Assembly (NCBI GenBank): GCA_045110675.1
Contig: JBGCGJ010000011.1
Span: 1 to 64,000 of the forward strand
From: JBALVT01 sp045110675
GTDB lineage: Bacteria; Pseudomonadota; Gammaproteobacteria; Pseudomonadales; Halieaceae
DNA length: 64,000 nt
Direction of reading: 5' to 3'
Within the stretch, counting starts at the first letter, position 1; the number at the start of each line of letters is the position of its first letter. Position numbers and translations under genes: made by a program. Of this stretch, positions 36,502 to 45,273 are shown piece by piece. Below the pieces are notes generated by a model. The model ran no database searches. It had not been told where the DNA came from and saw only the letters and a program-made list of their open reading frames with translations.

Positions 36502-37494
36502 CTAAAAACTAAAACTGGCACCCTGGGGAAACAGGCCATAAATACCGCCCGTGTGGATGAAGACGATATCTTCACACCGTGCAAAGCGACCCTTGGCAAT
36601 TTCAGACACCATGCCCGCAAAGGCTTTTCCAGTGTAGACAGGATCGAGAACTAATCCTTCCATCGCACTGAGCGTTTTGATGAGATCAAAAACTTCGGGA
36701 CTTGCAATACCGTAGCCTGCGCCTACGTAGCCTTCTATTATCCTAGGATGAACGTCGACAGCCGGCGCGCCGGGAAATCGTTCATACCAGGCCTCTACGT
36801 CCTCACTAATTTTATTCAGAAAGTACTGCTCATCGTCACAGACATTGATACCCCAGACCTCAGCCGGCAGTTCGTGCAGCATTGCGCCGAGGGTTAAGCC
36901 GGCTTGAGTGCCTCCGGACCCTGTTGCAGTAACAATATTGGCTTGCCTGATACCGGCTGATTGGAAATCTTCCGAGAGCTCTTGAGCTGCGGCAATATAA
37001 CCCCAGATACCGATTTCATCGCTACCACCGATAGGTATTACCAATGCCTTGCGCCCAAGGCTTGCGTAGTGATCCACCCAATGGGCGAAAATCGACTCGC
37101 GCTCTCTCATAAACGTTTTTGAAGGATAGCAATTCACCCGAGCGCCGGCTAAATGATCCAGCAGATAGTTGCCCTCAAATTCTGAAGGTTCTTCGCCGCG
37201 TAAAATCAGGTGCGACGAAAGACCCATCTGAGCTGCAGCGAAAGCTGTGGCCCTGCAGTGATTACTTTGTATACCTCCAGCGGTAATAACCGTGTCGTAG
37301 CCATTGTCGATTGCGTGCGCGAGGATAAACTCCAGCTTGCGCACCTTGTTGCCACTTAAAGTCGAGCCGGTCAGATCATCCCGCTTGACCCATATTTTGT
37401 GTCCATTGCCCCATTTTTCAGAGGCGCGGGCCAAGTATTGCAGCGGTGTGGGTGCGCAAGCGAGATCGATCTTGCGGGGGTAGTTCAGCGTCAT
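36502..37494 (-). CDS. D-cysteine desulfhydrase/ACC deaminase family PLP enzyme
   Basis: 330 residues of the fold type II PLP family. The cofactor lysine is in STLSGNKVRKLEFIL; other motifs are WVKRDDLTG, GGIQSNHCRATAFAAAQMGL, TATGSGGTQAGL and FIHTGGIYGLFPQG. Members split D-cysteine to pyruvate, ammonia and sulfide, or open the ACC ring; which one cannot be told here. ATG 37494 lies two bases past the yajC stop and is preferred over the TTG at 37503. Being near cysB it may relate to sulfur amino acid use (inference). Confidence 0.87.
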   Translation of the reverse strand: MTLNYPRKIDLACAPTPLQYLARASEKWGNGHKIWVKRDDLTGSTLSGNKVRKLEFILAHAIDNGYDTVITAGGIQSNHCRATAFAAAQMGLSSHLILRGEEPSEFEGNYLLDHLAGARVNCYPSKTFMRERESIFAHWVDHYASLGRKALVIPIGGSDEIGIWGYIAAAQELSEDFQSAGIRQANIVTATGSGGTQAGLTLGAMLHELPAEVWGINVCDDEQYFLNKISEDVEAWYERFPGAPAVDVHPRIIEGYVGAGYGIASPEVFDLIKTLSAMEGLVLDPVYTGKAFAGMVSEIAKGRFARCEDIVFIHTGGIYGLFPQGASFSF

Positions 37495-37495
37495 T

Positions 37496-37831
37496 TCAGC
37501 CAATAGACTTCAGCGTACCCTTAGGTAGAACGGCGTGGATGTGTACGCGTTGAAATTTCAGGTCTACTTTTTCCGTCACATTCAAGACGATGTAGTGATC
37601 ATCCAGAGAAGTGATTTTGCCAAGTATGCCTGAACTGGTAACAACCTCGTCACCTTTGGCCAGCGCCGAAACCATCTCGGCGTGCTCTTTTTGACGCTTT
37701 CGCTGTGGACGAATGGCGATGAAGTAAAACAAAACGAACAGGCCAATAAGAAATGCAATCTGAAACAAATCACCGCCAGGTGGTGGTCCTTGTTCCGCTT
37801 GGGCGTGGGCGCTGGCAACAAACAAACTCAT
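37496..37831 (-). CDS. yajC: Preprotein translocase subunit YajC
   Basis: A 111-residue inner-membrane accessory protein of SecDF. One transmembrane helix (LFQIAFLIGLFVLFYFIAI) is followed by RPQRKRQKEHAEMVSALAKG and a small beta domain (GDEVVTSSGILGKITSLDD). The frame is open to 37909, but the ATG at 37831 with AGGA upstream gives the normal N-terminus MSLFVASAHAQ. Normally yajC lies in queA-tgt-yajC-secD-secF; here secD and secF are not next to it. Confidence 0.93.
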   Translation of the reverse strand: MSLFVASAHAQAEQGPPPGGDLFQIAFLIGLFVLFYFIAIRPQRKRQKEHAEMVSALAKGDEVVTSSGILGKITSLDDHYIVLNVTEKVDLKFQRVHIHAVLPKGTLKSIG

Positions 37832-37948
37832 TAAAATATTCCTGTAACAGGCTCCCATTGGAGCATTTATGTGGTCGGCTAATGTACAGGGTTTCACCTG
37901 CCCTAGCAATCTGGAGCCGCTTGTTTACCCGCCATGGCGCAGTGTTTC

Positions 37949-38731
37949 TCAGGAGGTAATATCGATAGAATATTCCATAATCTGCGGTGCATGATCTGAA
38001 AAGCGCTGCTCGCGATACACACTGGCAGCGAGCACCTTGTCAACCAATCCGGGGGTAATCACCTGATAATCGAGCCGCCATCCCACATTGTTCGCCCATG
38101 CCTGGCCACGATTTGACCACCAGGTGTATTCCTCCGCCCGTTGATCCACCAGGCGAAAGGAATCGACATAGCCGACCTCGTCATATAGCTTGTCGAGCCA
38201 CTCCCGCTCAATGGGCAAGAACCCGGAGTTCTTTTGGTTGGGTTTCCAGTTTTTTAGATCGATCTCTTTGTGGCAGATATTCCAATCGGCACAAATAATA
38301 AATTCTCTGCGCTTGCGTCTAAGCGCTTTCAGATGATCCATGAAGATATCCATAAATCGCAGCTTTTTTTGCAGGACTTCCTCAGAACTGGAGCCCGAGG
38401 GCATATACAGCGAGATGACACTGACACCCTTGAAATCCACCTGGAGGTATCGCCCTTCTGAATCGGCAGGGTCCCAGCCCAGAGAGCTAACCACCTTATT
38501 GGGCTTTGCCTTGCAATAAACAGCAGTGCCGCTGTAACCTTTTTTTTCCGCGTCGTTGAAAAAATTATGGTAGCCCTCGGGGTGAAATACGGGGTCATCC
38601 AGCTGATCCCGCTGGGCTTTGGTTTCCTGAATGCACACAACATCTGCATCCTGGTCCTGAAGCCATTCAAAAAAGCCCTTGCGAGCCGCGGCGCGGATGC
38701 CGTTGGTATTGCAGGTGATAACCTTTGCCAT
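37949..38731 (-). CDS. xthA: Exodeoxyribonuclease III
   Basis: XthA (260 residues) is the AP endonuclease and 3' exonuclease of base excision repair. Metal and catalytic motifs: NTNGIRAAARKGF, CIQETKAQRDQLDDP, YMPSGSS, CADWNICHKEIDL, TWWSNRGQAWANNVGWRLDY and FSDHAPQIMEY. The frame is open to 38824, but the ATG at 38731 (MAKVITCNTNGIR) is the family N-terminus. Confidence 0.95.
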   Translation of the reverse strand: MAKVITCNTNGIRAAARKGFFEWLQDQDADVVCIQETKAQRDQLDDPVFHPEGYHNFFNDAEKKGYSGTAVYCKAKPNKVVSSLGWDPADSEGRYLQVDFKGVSVISLYMPSGSSSEEVLQKKLRFMDIFMDHLKALRRKRREFIICADWNICHKEIDLKNWKPNQKNSGFLPIEREWLDKLYDEVGYVDSFRLVDQRAEEYTWWSNRGQAWANNVGWRLDYQVITPGLVDKVLAASVYREQRFSDHAPQIMEYSIDITS

Positions 38732-38934
38732 TGTCGTTATTTCCAAATAGGGGTGAATCTTGGCGATAGCAGTGAGTGTAACGCTCGAAAATTGTGACAT
38801 TTCAAGTGCAGTGAATTTGACCAATTTAATTCAATCAGCCAGTTGAACTACACACTGTCTTCAAGTGTCCCATTAACAGGCTATCCGAACAATACGCCTC
38901 GTCGATTACCTCAGCCGCTATTGGAGTTTGAACA

Positions 38935-39450
38935 ATGTTAAAGAGCACAGCCGAGACCAATCAGGAAGTCGCCTACCAGTTATCCAATAACCTGGTTCGC
39001 CTGCTTAAAGAATTTGCGAAAGATTTCGAACACCGGGTTTTGCTGAATTTGCATCGGCGCGGCTACGAAGCTATTCGCCCCTCGCACAGTGCGGTGTTTT
39101 CGAACCTGGGCCTGGGTGCGGTGCGCGTGACTGAGCTGGCTGAGCGAGCAAGAGTCACCCAACAGGCAATGGGTAAAATGCTAAAGGAATTAGAGCGGAT
39201 AGGCTACGTAGCCAGAGATGTCGACGGGATTGATAAACGAGCCAAAGAGATACGCCTCACACCTGCCGGTATCGCACTGGTAGAAGAAAGCATGAAAGCG
39301 GTTGCAGAAGTCCGGCAGGAGTACGCTCAGCGCATTGGCGAGGAAGAGCTAAATGAACTCGAAAACAGTCTGCGCAAGGCAGTCAACAAGCTCAAGCTGG
39401 ATTACCTGCCTGAGTCCTGGGTCAATACTGCAAACCAGGTCGACAATTAG
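38935..39450 (+). CDS. MarR family transcriptional regulator
   Basis: A 171-residue dimeric winged-helix regulator. The recognition region is RVTELAERARVTQQAMGKML followed by the wing DVDGIDKRAKEIRLTPAG, a standard MarR pattern. Long flanking helices (residues 5-45 and 120-155) form the dimer interface. It lies 93 bases upstream of an acyl-CoA synthetase on the same strand, which it may control. Upstream at 38852-38868 there is ACACT-N7-AGTGT, a possible operator. Confidence 0.88.
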   Translation: MLKSTAETNQEVAYQLSNNLVRLLKEFAKDFEHRVLLNLHRRGYEAIRPSHSAVFSNLGLGAVRVTELAERARVTQQAMGKMLKELERIGYVARDVDGIDKRAKEIRLTPAGIALVEESMKAVAEVRQEYAQRIGEEELNELENSLRKAVNKLKLDYLPESWVNTANQVDN

Positions 39451-39543
39451 CCTGGGGCTTATCGGCTGAGATTCTCTCAAATATCCACACTGTGCTAGCC
39501 TACGCAACTTAACACCACTTCGAGAAAGATGGAGAAACGTTGC

Positions 39544-41250
39544 ATGGGTGATGCCCGCGAATTAGTGACAAAGCTCAATGACGCACGCGATCAATTGACC
39601 GGCCCCGGGGCCCCTTTTGAGATAGAGAAGCGACAGATTAACGGCATCGAGCTGCGAACCTACAAAGCCGCTCCGGTAACCTTGCGCGACGCGCTTGCCC
39701 AGGGACGCAGTCACGGGCAAAAGACCTTCCTGACCTTTGGCGAAGAACGATACAGTTTTGATGCATTCTTTTCGGCGGTTGATCGCGTGGCGCACTACAT
39801 GGTCAACCACTTCGAAATTGCCAAAGGAGATCGAGTTGCCATCGCTATGCGCAACTACCCTGAGTGGATGATGGCCTATGTTGCAATCGTTTCGATAGGC
39901 GCTGTTGTGGTTCCCTTGAACAGCTGGGGACAAGCCGATGAATTGGAATACACCGTAAGTGATGCCGGAGCAAAGCTTCTGTTCTGTGATCAGCAAAGAG
40001 CAAATTTCATCGAATCAAGACTGGAAGCGCTGAACTGCAAGGCGGTGGTTGCAAAGGGCGATGGCAGCAGTGACAACCCCCTGATCGAACCATGGGAAGC
40101 CACCCAGGCTGGCCCGGCTGAAATGCCTGATGCAGATATTGGCAGCGGTGATTTAGTCATGATTTTGTACACGTCAGGAACGACTGGAAAACCCAAGGGG
40201 GCGGCTTCCACCAATTTTAATACCTGCCAGACACTGTTTAACTTTGAGGTGCACTCCTATATATCGGCAATGGCAAATCCCGAAACGATTGAAAAAATGA
40301 TGGCGAGTGGGTTTGAACCGTCCACGTTGCTCACCGTGCCCCTGTTTCATGTCTCGGGCTGCTATGCGGTGTTTATGCTCAACTTACGCGGTGGTCGCAA
40401 GACGTCGATTTTGTATAAATGGGATCCGGAAGAAGCCTTGAAAGTCATAGAGAGGGAGCGCATTACCATTTTTACCGGTGTGCCAACCATGACAATGGCA
40501 CTATTGGAATCACCTGAATTTCCCGCTACGGACACTTCCAGTCTATTCAGCATCGGAGCGGGTGGCACCGCATGCCCAAGCCACCTGAAGGACATGATCT
40601 ACGAGAAAATACCCCATGCTTACGCGGGCACAGGTTATGGTATGACCGAGACAAATGCGACATGTGCTTCGGGGACAGGTGCGGCCTTCAAACTCCACCC
40701 CAATTCCGCCGGGACCTTGTCACCCATCGTTGAATGTAAGACCGTAGACGAAAATGGCAATGATCTTGCTGAAGGCGAAACGGGTGAGCTCTATGTAAAG
40801 AGCCCCACCAACGTGCAACAGTATTGGAACCTCCCCGAAGCCTCGGCCGAAACATTCATTGATGGCTGGGTAGCCACTGGCGACATCGGTTATGTCGACT
40901 CGGATGGTTTCCTATTCGTGGTTGACCGCCTGAAAGACCTGGTGATTCGCGGTGGCGAAAACATATCTCCCCTTGAAATCGAAACAATATTGTTAAGCCA
41001 TCCGCAGGTTCAAGAAGCTGCGGTGTATGGTATACCTCACGATCAATTGGGAGAAGAGTTGGCCGCTACAGTATTTGTAGCAGGGAACCCCAGCCAGCAG
41101 GAGCTGACCACATTTGTCGCCGACAAACTGGCCAAGTTTAAAGTGCCCAGTATCATTACCCTATCGAAGGAAGCACTGCCGAAAAATGCCACAGGCAAGC
41201 TGCTCAAAAAAACGATACGGGAAGAATACCTCAGCACGCTTAACGGATAA
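39544..41250 (+). CDS. Class I adenylate-forming acyl-CoA synthetase
   Basis: 568 residues. The ANL-family motifs are complete: the P-loop ILYTSGTTGKPKGA (A3), YGMTETNA (A5), GWVATGDIGYVD (A7), DRLKDLVIRGGENISPLEIE (A8), and the C-terminal catalytic lysine PKNATGKLLKKTI (A10). It activates a carboxylic acid as adenylate and forms the CoA thioester; the acid is not predictable from the motifs. The ATG at 39544 has GGAG nine bases upstream and is preferred over the ATG at 39529. Confidence 0.9.
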   Translation: MGDARELVTKLNDARDQLTGPGAPFEIEKRQINGIELRTYKAAPVTLRDALAQGRSHGQKTFLTFGEERYSFDAFFSAVDRVAHYMVNHFEIAKGDRVAIAMRNYPEWMMAYVAIVSIGAVVVPLNSWGQADELEYTVSDAGAKLLFCDQQRANFIESRLEALNCKAVVAKGDGSSDNPLIEPWEATQAGPAEMPDADIGSGDLVMILYTSGTTGKPKGAASTNFNTCQTLFNFEVHSYISAMANPETIEKMMASGFEPSTLLTVPLFHVSGCYAVFMLNLRGGRKTSILYKWDPEEALKVIERERITIFTGVPTMTMALLESPEFPATDTSSLFSIGAGGTACPSHLKDMIYEKIPHAYAGTGYGMTETNATCASGTGAAFKLHPNSAGTLSPIVECKTVDENGNDLAEGETGELYVKSPTNVQQYWNLPEASAETFIDGWVATGDIGYVDSDGFLFVVDRLKDLVIRGGENISPLEIETILLSHPQVQEAAVYGIPHDQLGEELAATVFVAGNPSQQELTTFVADKLAKFKVPSIITLSKEALPKNATGKLLKKTIREEYLSTLNG

Positions 41251-41269
41251 CTGAGACGTCCAATACAGC

Positions 41270-41291
41270 CCTTGAAATTAGCGTTTCAAGG
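41270..41291. terminator. Hairpin between convergent acyl-CoA synthetase and GST genes
   Basis: CCTTGAAA-TTAGCG-TTTCAAGG is a perfect 8-bp stem with a 6-base loop, placed between the stops of two convergent genes. No long T-run follows on either strand, so it is a probable but weak bidirectional terminator. Confidence 0.5.
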
Positions 41292-41303
41292 CCTGCAAAA
41301 ACC

Positions 41304-42005
41304 TTAGTCAGCGTTTGCGCCGCCGACGATACTTCTGGCATTTTTTGCAAATTCGTCGGCATCTTCTTTGCGCTTGGCGTTCATCAGCTCGGCGATATCA
41401 ACCGGCACCTTCACGCCTCGCACAGCGGCGGGTCGATCGTAAATCGCTCCCATCCAACGCGACAGGTTATCAAGGCCTTCGATGGAAATTCCGGACCAGC
41501 TGTGAGTTCTCACCCAGGCCCAGTTCGCCATGTCCGCAATACTGTAATCACCTGCCAGGAACTCATTTTCTGCCAGATGGGTATCCAATACTTCAAAAAG
41601 TCGCCGACCCTCATTCTGGTAACGGTCAATTGCCGGTTGGATTTTCTCAGGAAAATAACGGAAGAAAACGTTCGCCTGCCCCATCATCGGACCGATGCCG
41701 CCCATCTGAAACATGAGCCATTGAATCACCTGAGATCGTCCTCTGACATCGGTGGGAAGAAATTTGCCGGACTTTTCGGCTAGGTAAATCATAATGGCGC
41801 CGGTTTCAAATACAGCAAAGTTGTCTTCATTGGTGTCGACAATCGCGGGTATTCTCCCGTTGGGGCATAGCGCAAGAAAATCTGGTTTCTTCTGATCACC
41901 GGCCATCAAATCTATCGGGTGAACATTGTAGGGAATAGCCATTTCCTCCAGGGCAATGGAGGCTTTGTAGCCATTCGGTGTTGGTGCAGTGTATAACTCA
42001 ATCAT
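41304..42005 (-). CDS. Glutathione S-transferase family protein (YfcG/Nu-like)
   Basis: 233 residues: an N-terminal thioredoxin-like domain (MIELYTAPTPNGYKASIALE, NGRIPAIVD, ETGAIMIYLAEKSGKFLP) and a C-terminal helical domain (GPMMGQANVFFRYFPEKIQP, YSIADMANWAWV). The TPNGYK start resembles the Nu-class YfcG/YghU enzymes, which have disulfide reductase activity. It is the most distal of three minus-strand genes with a SnoaL-like protein and an amidohydrolase-like protein. Confidence 0.88.
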   Translation of the reverse strand: MIELYTAPTPNGYKASIALEEMAIPYNVHPIDLMAGDQKKPDFLALCPNGRIPAIVDTNEDNFAVFETGAIMIYLAEKSGKFLPTDVRGRSQVIQWLMFQMGGIGPMMGQANVFFRYFPEKIQPAIDRYQNEGRRLFEVLDTHLAENEFLAGDYSIADMANWAWVRTHSWSGISIEGLDNLSRWMGAIYDRPAAVRGVKVPVDIAELMNAKRKEDADEFAKNARSIVGGANAD

Positions 42006-42014
42006 GTTGATGCC

Positions 42015-42464
42015 TTATGATTCCATAAAATCGGGACGGTTAAACGCCCAGCTACTTTCTTCAACCCTTCGGCATATCCTCCAGCCTTGATCGGTGCGTC
42101 GATACTCATCGACATACCACAGGCCAAGAAAAAAAGTGTGCTTGCCCTCGGGCAGTGCCATCTCCATCGGGTTGAAACACATCACACGCCCCTGAGCGGT
42201 GTCGCCATCAACTTTGATCTGGATATTGGCGTTGAGATGTTGTGAATTAGGGAAGAGTTCGTCGGTCACCGCAGCTTTGAGAAAATCGATTGTGACATCG
42301 ACGCTGCCGACGCTACCACCATAGACGCTGTAGTCTATATGAGCATCATCTGTAAACACGTCCTCGCGCAATTGTTCAAATCCCTTTTGGTCGATCAGAT
42401 CAGAGTAATGGTAGATGAGATCCTGAATTTCAAAGCGGTCTGATATTTCCTGCTGTGACAACAT
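42015..42464 (-). CDS. SnoaL/NTF2-like protein
   Basis: 149 residues forming a probable cone-shaped NTF2 fold: FEIQDLIYHYSDLIDQKGFE, VFTDDAHIDYSVYGG, then SQHLNANIQIKVDGDTAQGR and WRICRRVEESSWAF. Members of this class include hydratases, isomerases and dehydratases in aromatic and steroid breakdown as well as proteins of unknown function. It is sandwiched between a GST and an amidohydrolase-like gene. Confidence 0.8.
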   Translation of the reverse strand: MLSQQEISDRFEIQDLIYHYSDLIDQKGFEQLREDVFTDDAHIDYSVYGGSVGSVDVTIDFLKAAVTDELFPNSQHLNANIQIKVDGDTAQGRVMCFNPMEMALPEGKHTFFLGLWYVDEYRRTDQGWRICRRVEESSWAFNRPDFMES

Positions 42465-42482
42465 GTTAAAACTCCTCGTTTG

Positions 42483-43355
42483 TTATTCGTCGAGCTTAAA
42501 AACCCTGATCGCGTTTTCCCGCAAAAATTTCGGCCAGACCTCGTCGCGAAAAGGTACATCGGGCATTTCGCTAAATATCCGGTCAAGCGAGAGCCCCATC
42601 GGGAAGTAACCCGCATACATAACCTGATCAGAGCCGCGTTTATTGGCAAATTCTACAATGTCTTTTGGATAGTGCTTGGGCGCGAAAGCGCTGGTTGAAT
42701 AGTATAGATTTGGATACTTCAGCATCATTTTCCAGGCTAACTCTGTCCATGGCTCACATCCGTGACGAGTAACGACTTTGAGCTCGGGGAAAAACCACAA
42801 CACCTCATCCAGCAGTTCCATCTTCTGCGGGCCCATTGGAACACGCGGCCCCGGTACTCCCATGCAGGGGCAAAAAGGAATATCGAGTTCCACCAGCTTG
42901 GCGTAAACGGGATACCACTTCTTGTCGTTGACAGGGACCGGTGGGCAAATCATCGCAGGTGCTGCCGTTACGGCTTTGATATCAAATTCTTCGTGCATGG
43001 CAACAATCGTTCGCACTTCATCCATGCCATTGTTGGCGTTCGCCTCGTATGAGCCAAAAAAGCGATCGGGATGGCGCCTTAAAGCCTCCGCATTAACGTC
43101 ACCAAATTTACCCACACCGATCATCGCCCGCTCAATATTATGCTTATCCATCTGTTGTAGCGTGTAAGCGATGTAGTCTTCTTGCTTGCCGGTATCAGGA
43201 ATATCTTTGAACATGTACTGAGCAGGCATTTTGAACATCTCATGGCTTTGTTTATCCATAAGCATCGGTTTAATCCAGTCGTAAAACTGGCTGCTGTCTT
43301 CTCCGGGGATGGACAGCATTAAATCGATGACCTTGATGTCAGTGGGCATTGTCAT
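42483..43355 (-). CDS. Amidohydrolase-2-like protein lacking the usual metal ligands
   Basis: 290 residues with the overall amidohydrolase_2 (ACMSD-like) layout: HEEFDIKAVTAAPAM, VTRHGCEPWTELAWKMML, KYPNLYYSTSAFAPKHYP and a C-terminal FLRENAIRVFKLDE. The N-terminal DxHxH metal motif is absent (KVIDLMLSIPGED instead), and the usual GSD near the end reads MYAGYFPMG. It may therefore be non-catalytic or use another mechanism. The ATGs at 43355 and 43349 are both possible starts. Confidence 0.8.
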   Translation of the reverse strand: MTMPTDIKVIDLMLSIPGEDSSQFYDWIKPMLMDKQSHEMFKMPAQYMFKDIPDTGKQEDYIAYTLQQMDKHNIERAMIGVGKFGDVNAEALRRHPDRFFGSYEANANNGMDEVRTIVAMHEEFDIKAVTAAPAMICPPVPVNDKKWYPVYAKLVELDIPFCPCMGVPGPRVPMGPQKMELLDEVLWFFPELKVVTRHGCEPWTELAWKMMLKYPNLYYSTSAFAPKHYPKDIVEFANKRGSDQVMYAGYFPMGLSLDRIFSEMPDVPFRDEVWPKFLRENAIRVFKLDE

Positions 43356-43514
43356 GTTTTACACGTTCCAGAAGGTTATGTGGCTGCGAATGAGTCAATC
43401 ACGCCGCTAACTTACTGTTGAAGCGAAATTAGCAAATTGAAGTTTAAATCGCTCTCGGAGATGTCTGTGGCCTTGGTAATTGCGCTATCAACTATTAGCT
43501 CGTAGTCTAAAGGA

Positions 43515-43564
43515 AGGGCTGCTGGTGTAAAGGATTGTCTTTTCTTATACCCTGCGGCAGCCCT
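43515..43564 (+). ncRNA. Long stem-loop upstream of the small membrane protein
   Basis: AGGGCTGC (43515-43522) pairs perfectly with GCAGCCCT (43557-43564). Inside, GGTGTAA (43524-43530) can pair with TTATACC (43545-43551) with one G-U. A bulge of about five bases sits on the 3' side and a 14-base loop closes it. It lies 32 bases before the ATG of the next gene. It could be a leader-RNA structure; no known riboswitch is recognised. Confidence 0.4.
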
Positions 43565-43596
43565 ACCAGTGACGCTAAAATGCACTGCGGCCTAAC

Positions 43597-44070
43597 ATGG
43601 ACGCCCACGAGGAATTGATGAATCTAAAACTGAAACTGTCACTGGCAATCTACATAGCCAATGTTCTAATTCTGACGGCCATAGGGCTGGCCTTCGAGTT
43701 CAAAAGCGAGTTTATGCCGTTTCATTCAGACGTGATTCAGACGCGGTGGGAGAACGTTGATTTTCAAGCGCAGATACTTTATCTGGGTATGATGAGAACA
43801 GAGGGCGCTGGTTTCCTGGCAACAGCAACAGCACTAACATTCCTCTCATGCTTTCCGTTTAGAAGGTTCGAAAAGTGGTCTTACTACGCGATGACTATCA
43901 TAGGTGTGGTCGAGTACTTCCCGAGCCTTGTCGCCAACTATCATGTTTCATCAGTGACTAGCGCGTCGCCACCTTGGGTGTTGATGCTATCGCTTATCCT
44001 GTCTCTGTTTCTGGCGCTGTTACTGGCCAGTAGCGGACATAAAGAAAGAGTCACGCAAAGCGCAGTTTAG
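43597..44070 (+). CDS. Hypothetical four-helix membrane protein
   Basis: 157 residues with about four hydrophobic segments (LSLAIYIANVLILTAIGLAF, FLATATALTFLSCF, YYAMTIIGVVEYF, PWVLMLSLILSLFLALLLA), so an inner-membrane protein. A short soluble loop (SDVIQTRWENVDFQAQILYL) follows the first helix. I do not recognise the family. The start may be the ATG at 43597 or at 43618. It is a lone gene on its strand, preceded by a long stem-loop. Confidence 0.65.
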   Translation: MDAHEELMNLKLKLSLAIYIANVLILTAIGLAFEFKSEFMPFHSDVIQTRWENVDFQAQILYLGMMRTEGAGFLATATALTFLSCFPFRRFEKWSYYAMTIIGVVEYFPSLVANYHVSSVTSASPPWVLMLSLILSLFLALLLASSGHKERVTQSAV

Positions 44071-44108
44071 GCCATTCCTCAAATCAGTATGAATCCGTAA
44101 TAGCTGAA

Positions 44109-44134
44109 ACCTAAAGCTAGTAATAACTTTAGGT
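44109..44134. terminator. Hairpin between convergent membrane protein and MBL genes
   Basis: ACCTAAAG-N10-CTTTAGGT is a perfect 8-bp stem between two convergent stops. A T-rich stretch (GTTTTTA) comes about 20 bases later on the plus strand. Probable terminator, not canonical. Confidence 0.45.
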
Positions 44135-44164
44135 GTGACCGATAAATATATGTTTTTAAACACT

Positions 44165-45256
44165 TTAAACTTGCAAGGGAATGTCATCCAAAGGTTCATG
44201 GCGCTTTTCTCTCAGCCGGGATGATAGTGTTTCGTCAATAGAACCATAACGATATTGCCCTTGAGCATCCTCCTCTCGGGACAATTGACCCCGCTGATAC
44301 AGATAGTTCAGATGAGCCACGCACTCCCCCAGTGCCAAGCCTATCTGGCTGGGATCGAGTTTACGTTTGAACATGACGGGCAAGAAGTCGAACGCATTGA
44401 GCTGCTGGTCCACGCAAGCTTCTTCAAGCGCAAGCAAATGCTCATTGTGGTGTTCTATCAGAAATCGCAAACGCTCATGCAGGCCGTAAAATGGGGCGTT
44501 GTGCGCTGGCAGTACCAGCGCGTCGTGAGGTAGTAAGCTCAGAAAATGTTCGTGTGAATCCAGCCACTCTTTCAGTGGGTTGGCTTCTGGTTCACCTCCA
44601 GACACGCTTACATTGGAGGTAATTCTTGGAATCACCTGGTCGCCAGAGATCAACAGATTGAGCGCTTCGCTGTACAGGCAAGCGTGTTCGGGGGAATGAC
44701 CGCTACCGACCACTACACGCCAACGATTCCCTTTGATTGTCAGGCTATCACCATCACAGACGCGCCGGTAAGAGACGGGCATCGGCGTCATAATTGAGCC
44801 AAACCCCCCAAAACTCTTTTTGTATTTCTCGATCTGTTCGTCGCTGTATCCGCTACGACGAAGATGTTGATCCGAGGTCCAACTGAAATCATCTTTCGTG
44901 AGTGAACTGTACATTCGCCCGGTCAGGTACTCGCTACGAGTCATGTAGAGCGGCACTCGCCACTTCTCACACAGCCAGCCCGCCATGCCAATATGATCTG
45001 GATGCATGTGAGTGCAAAAAACTGCCTTAACAGGCTTACCGTTGAGTTCATTGCTGAAGATTTTTTCCCACAATTCTTCTGTTGGCCCGACGGCCATACC
45101 GGTATCAACGATCCACCATCCGTCGTCGTCTTCTATCAGGTAGAGGTTTATATGATCCAAAGACATGGGCAGTGGCATTTGAAGCCACAACACTCCCGGC
45201 ACAATCTCCGTGGTAGATCCATGGGCGGGTACATTCTCAAACGGGTAGCGAAGCAT
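44165..45256 (-). CDS. Metallo-beta-lactamase fold hydrolase
   Basis: 363 residues. The metal motif HxHxDH is THMHPDHIGMAGWL; further ligands are in VGSGHSPEHACLY (His), LLISGDQVIPRI (Asp) and VLPAHNAP (His). A C-terminal helical region of about 110 residues resembles that of the LACTB2/glyoxalase II-like thioesterases. It may hydrolyse acyl-thioesters; substrate unknown. It is 17 bases after bcp. Confidence 0.87.
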   Translation of the reverse strand: MLRYPFENVPAHGSTTEIVPGVLWLQMPLPMSLDHINLYLIEDDDGWWIVDTGMAVGPTEELWEKIFSNELNGKPVKAVFCTHMHPDHIGMAGWLCEKWRVPLYMTRSEYLTGRMYSSLTKDDFSWTSDQHLRRSGYSDEQIEKYKKSFGGFGSIMTPMPVSYRRVCDGDSLTIKGNRWRVVVGSGHSPEHACLYSEALNLLISGDQVIPRITSNVSVSGGEPEANPLKEWLDSHEHFLSLLPHDALVLPAHNAPFYGLHERLRFLIEHHNEHLLALEEACVDQQLNAFDFLPVMFKRKLDPSQIGLALGECVAHLNYLYQRGQLSREEDAQGQYRYGSIDETLSSRLREKRHEPLDDIPLQV

Positions 45257-45273
45257 AAAAGTCTCTCTAGCTC

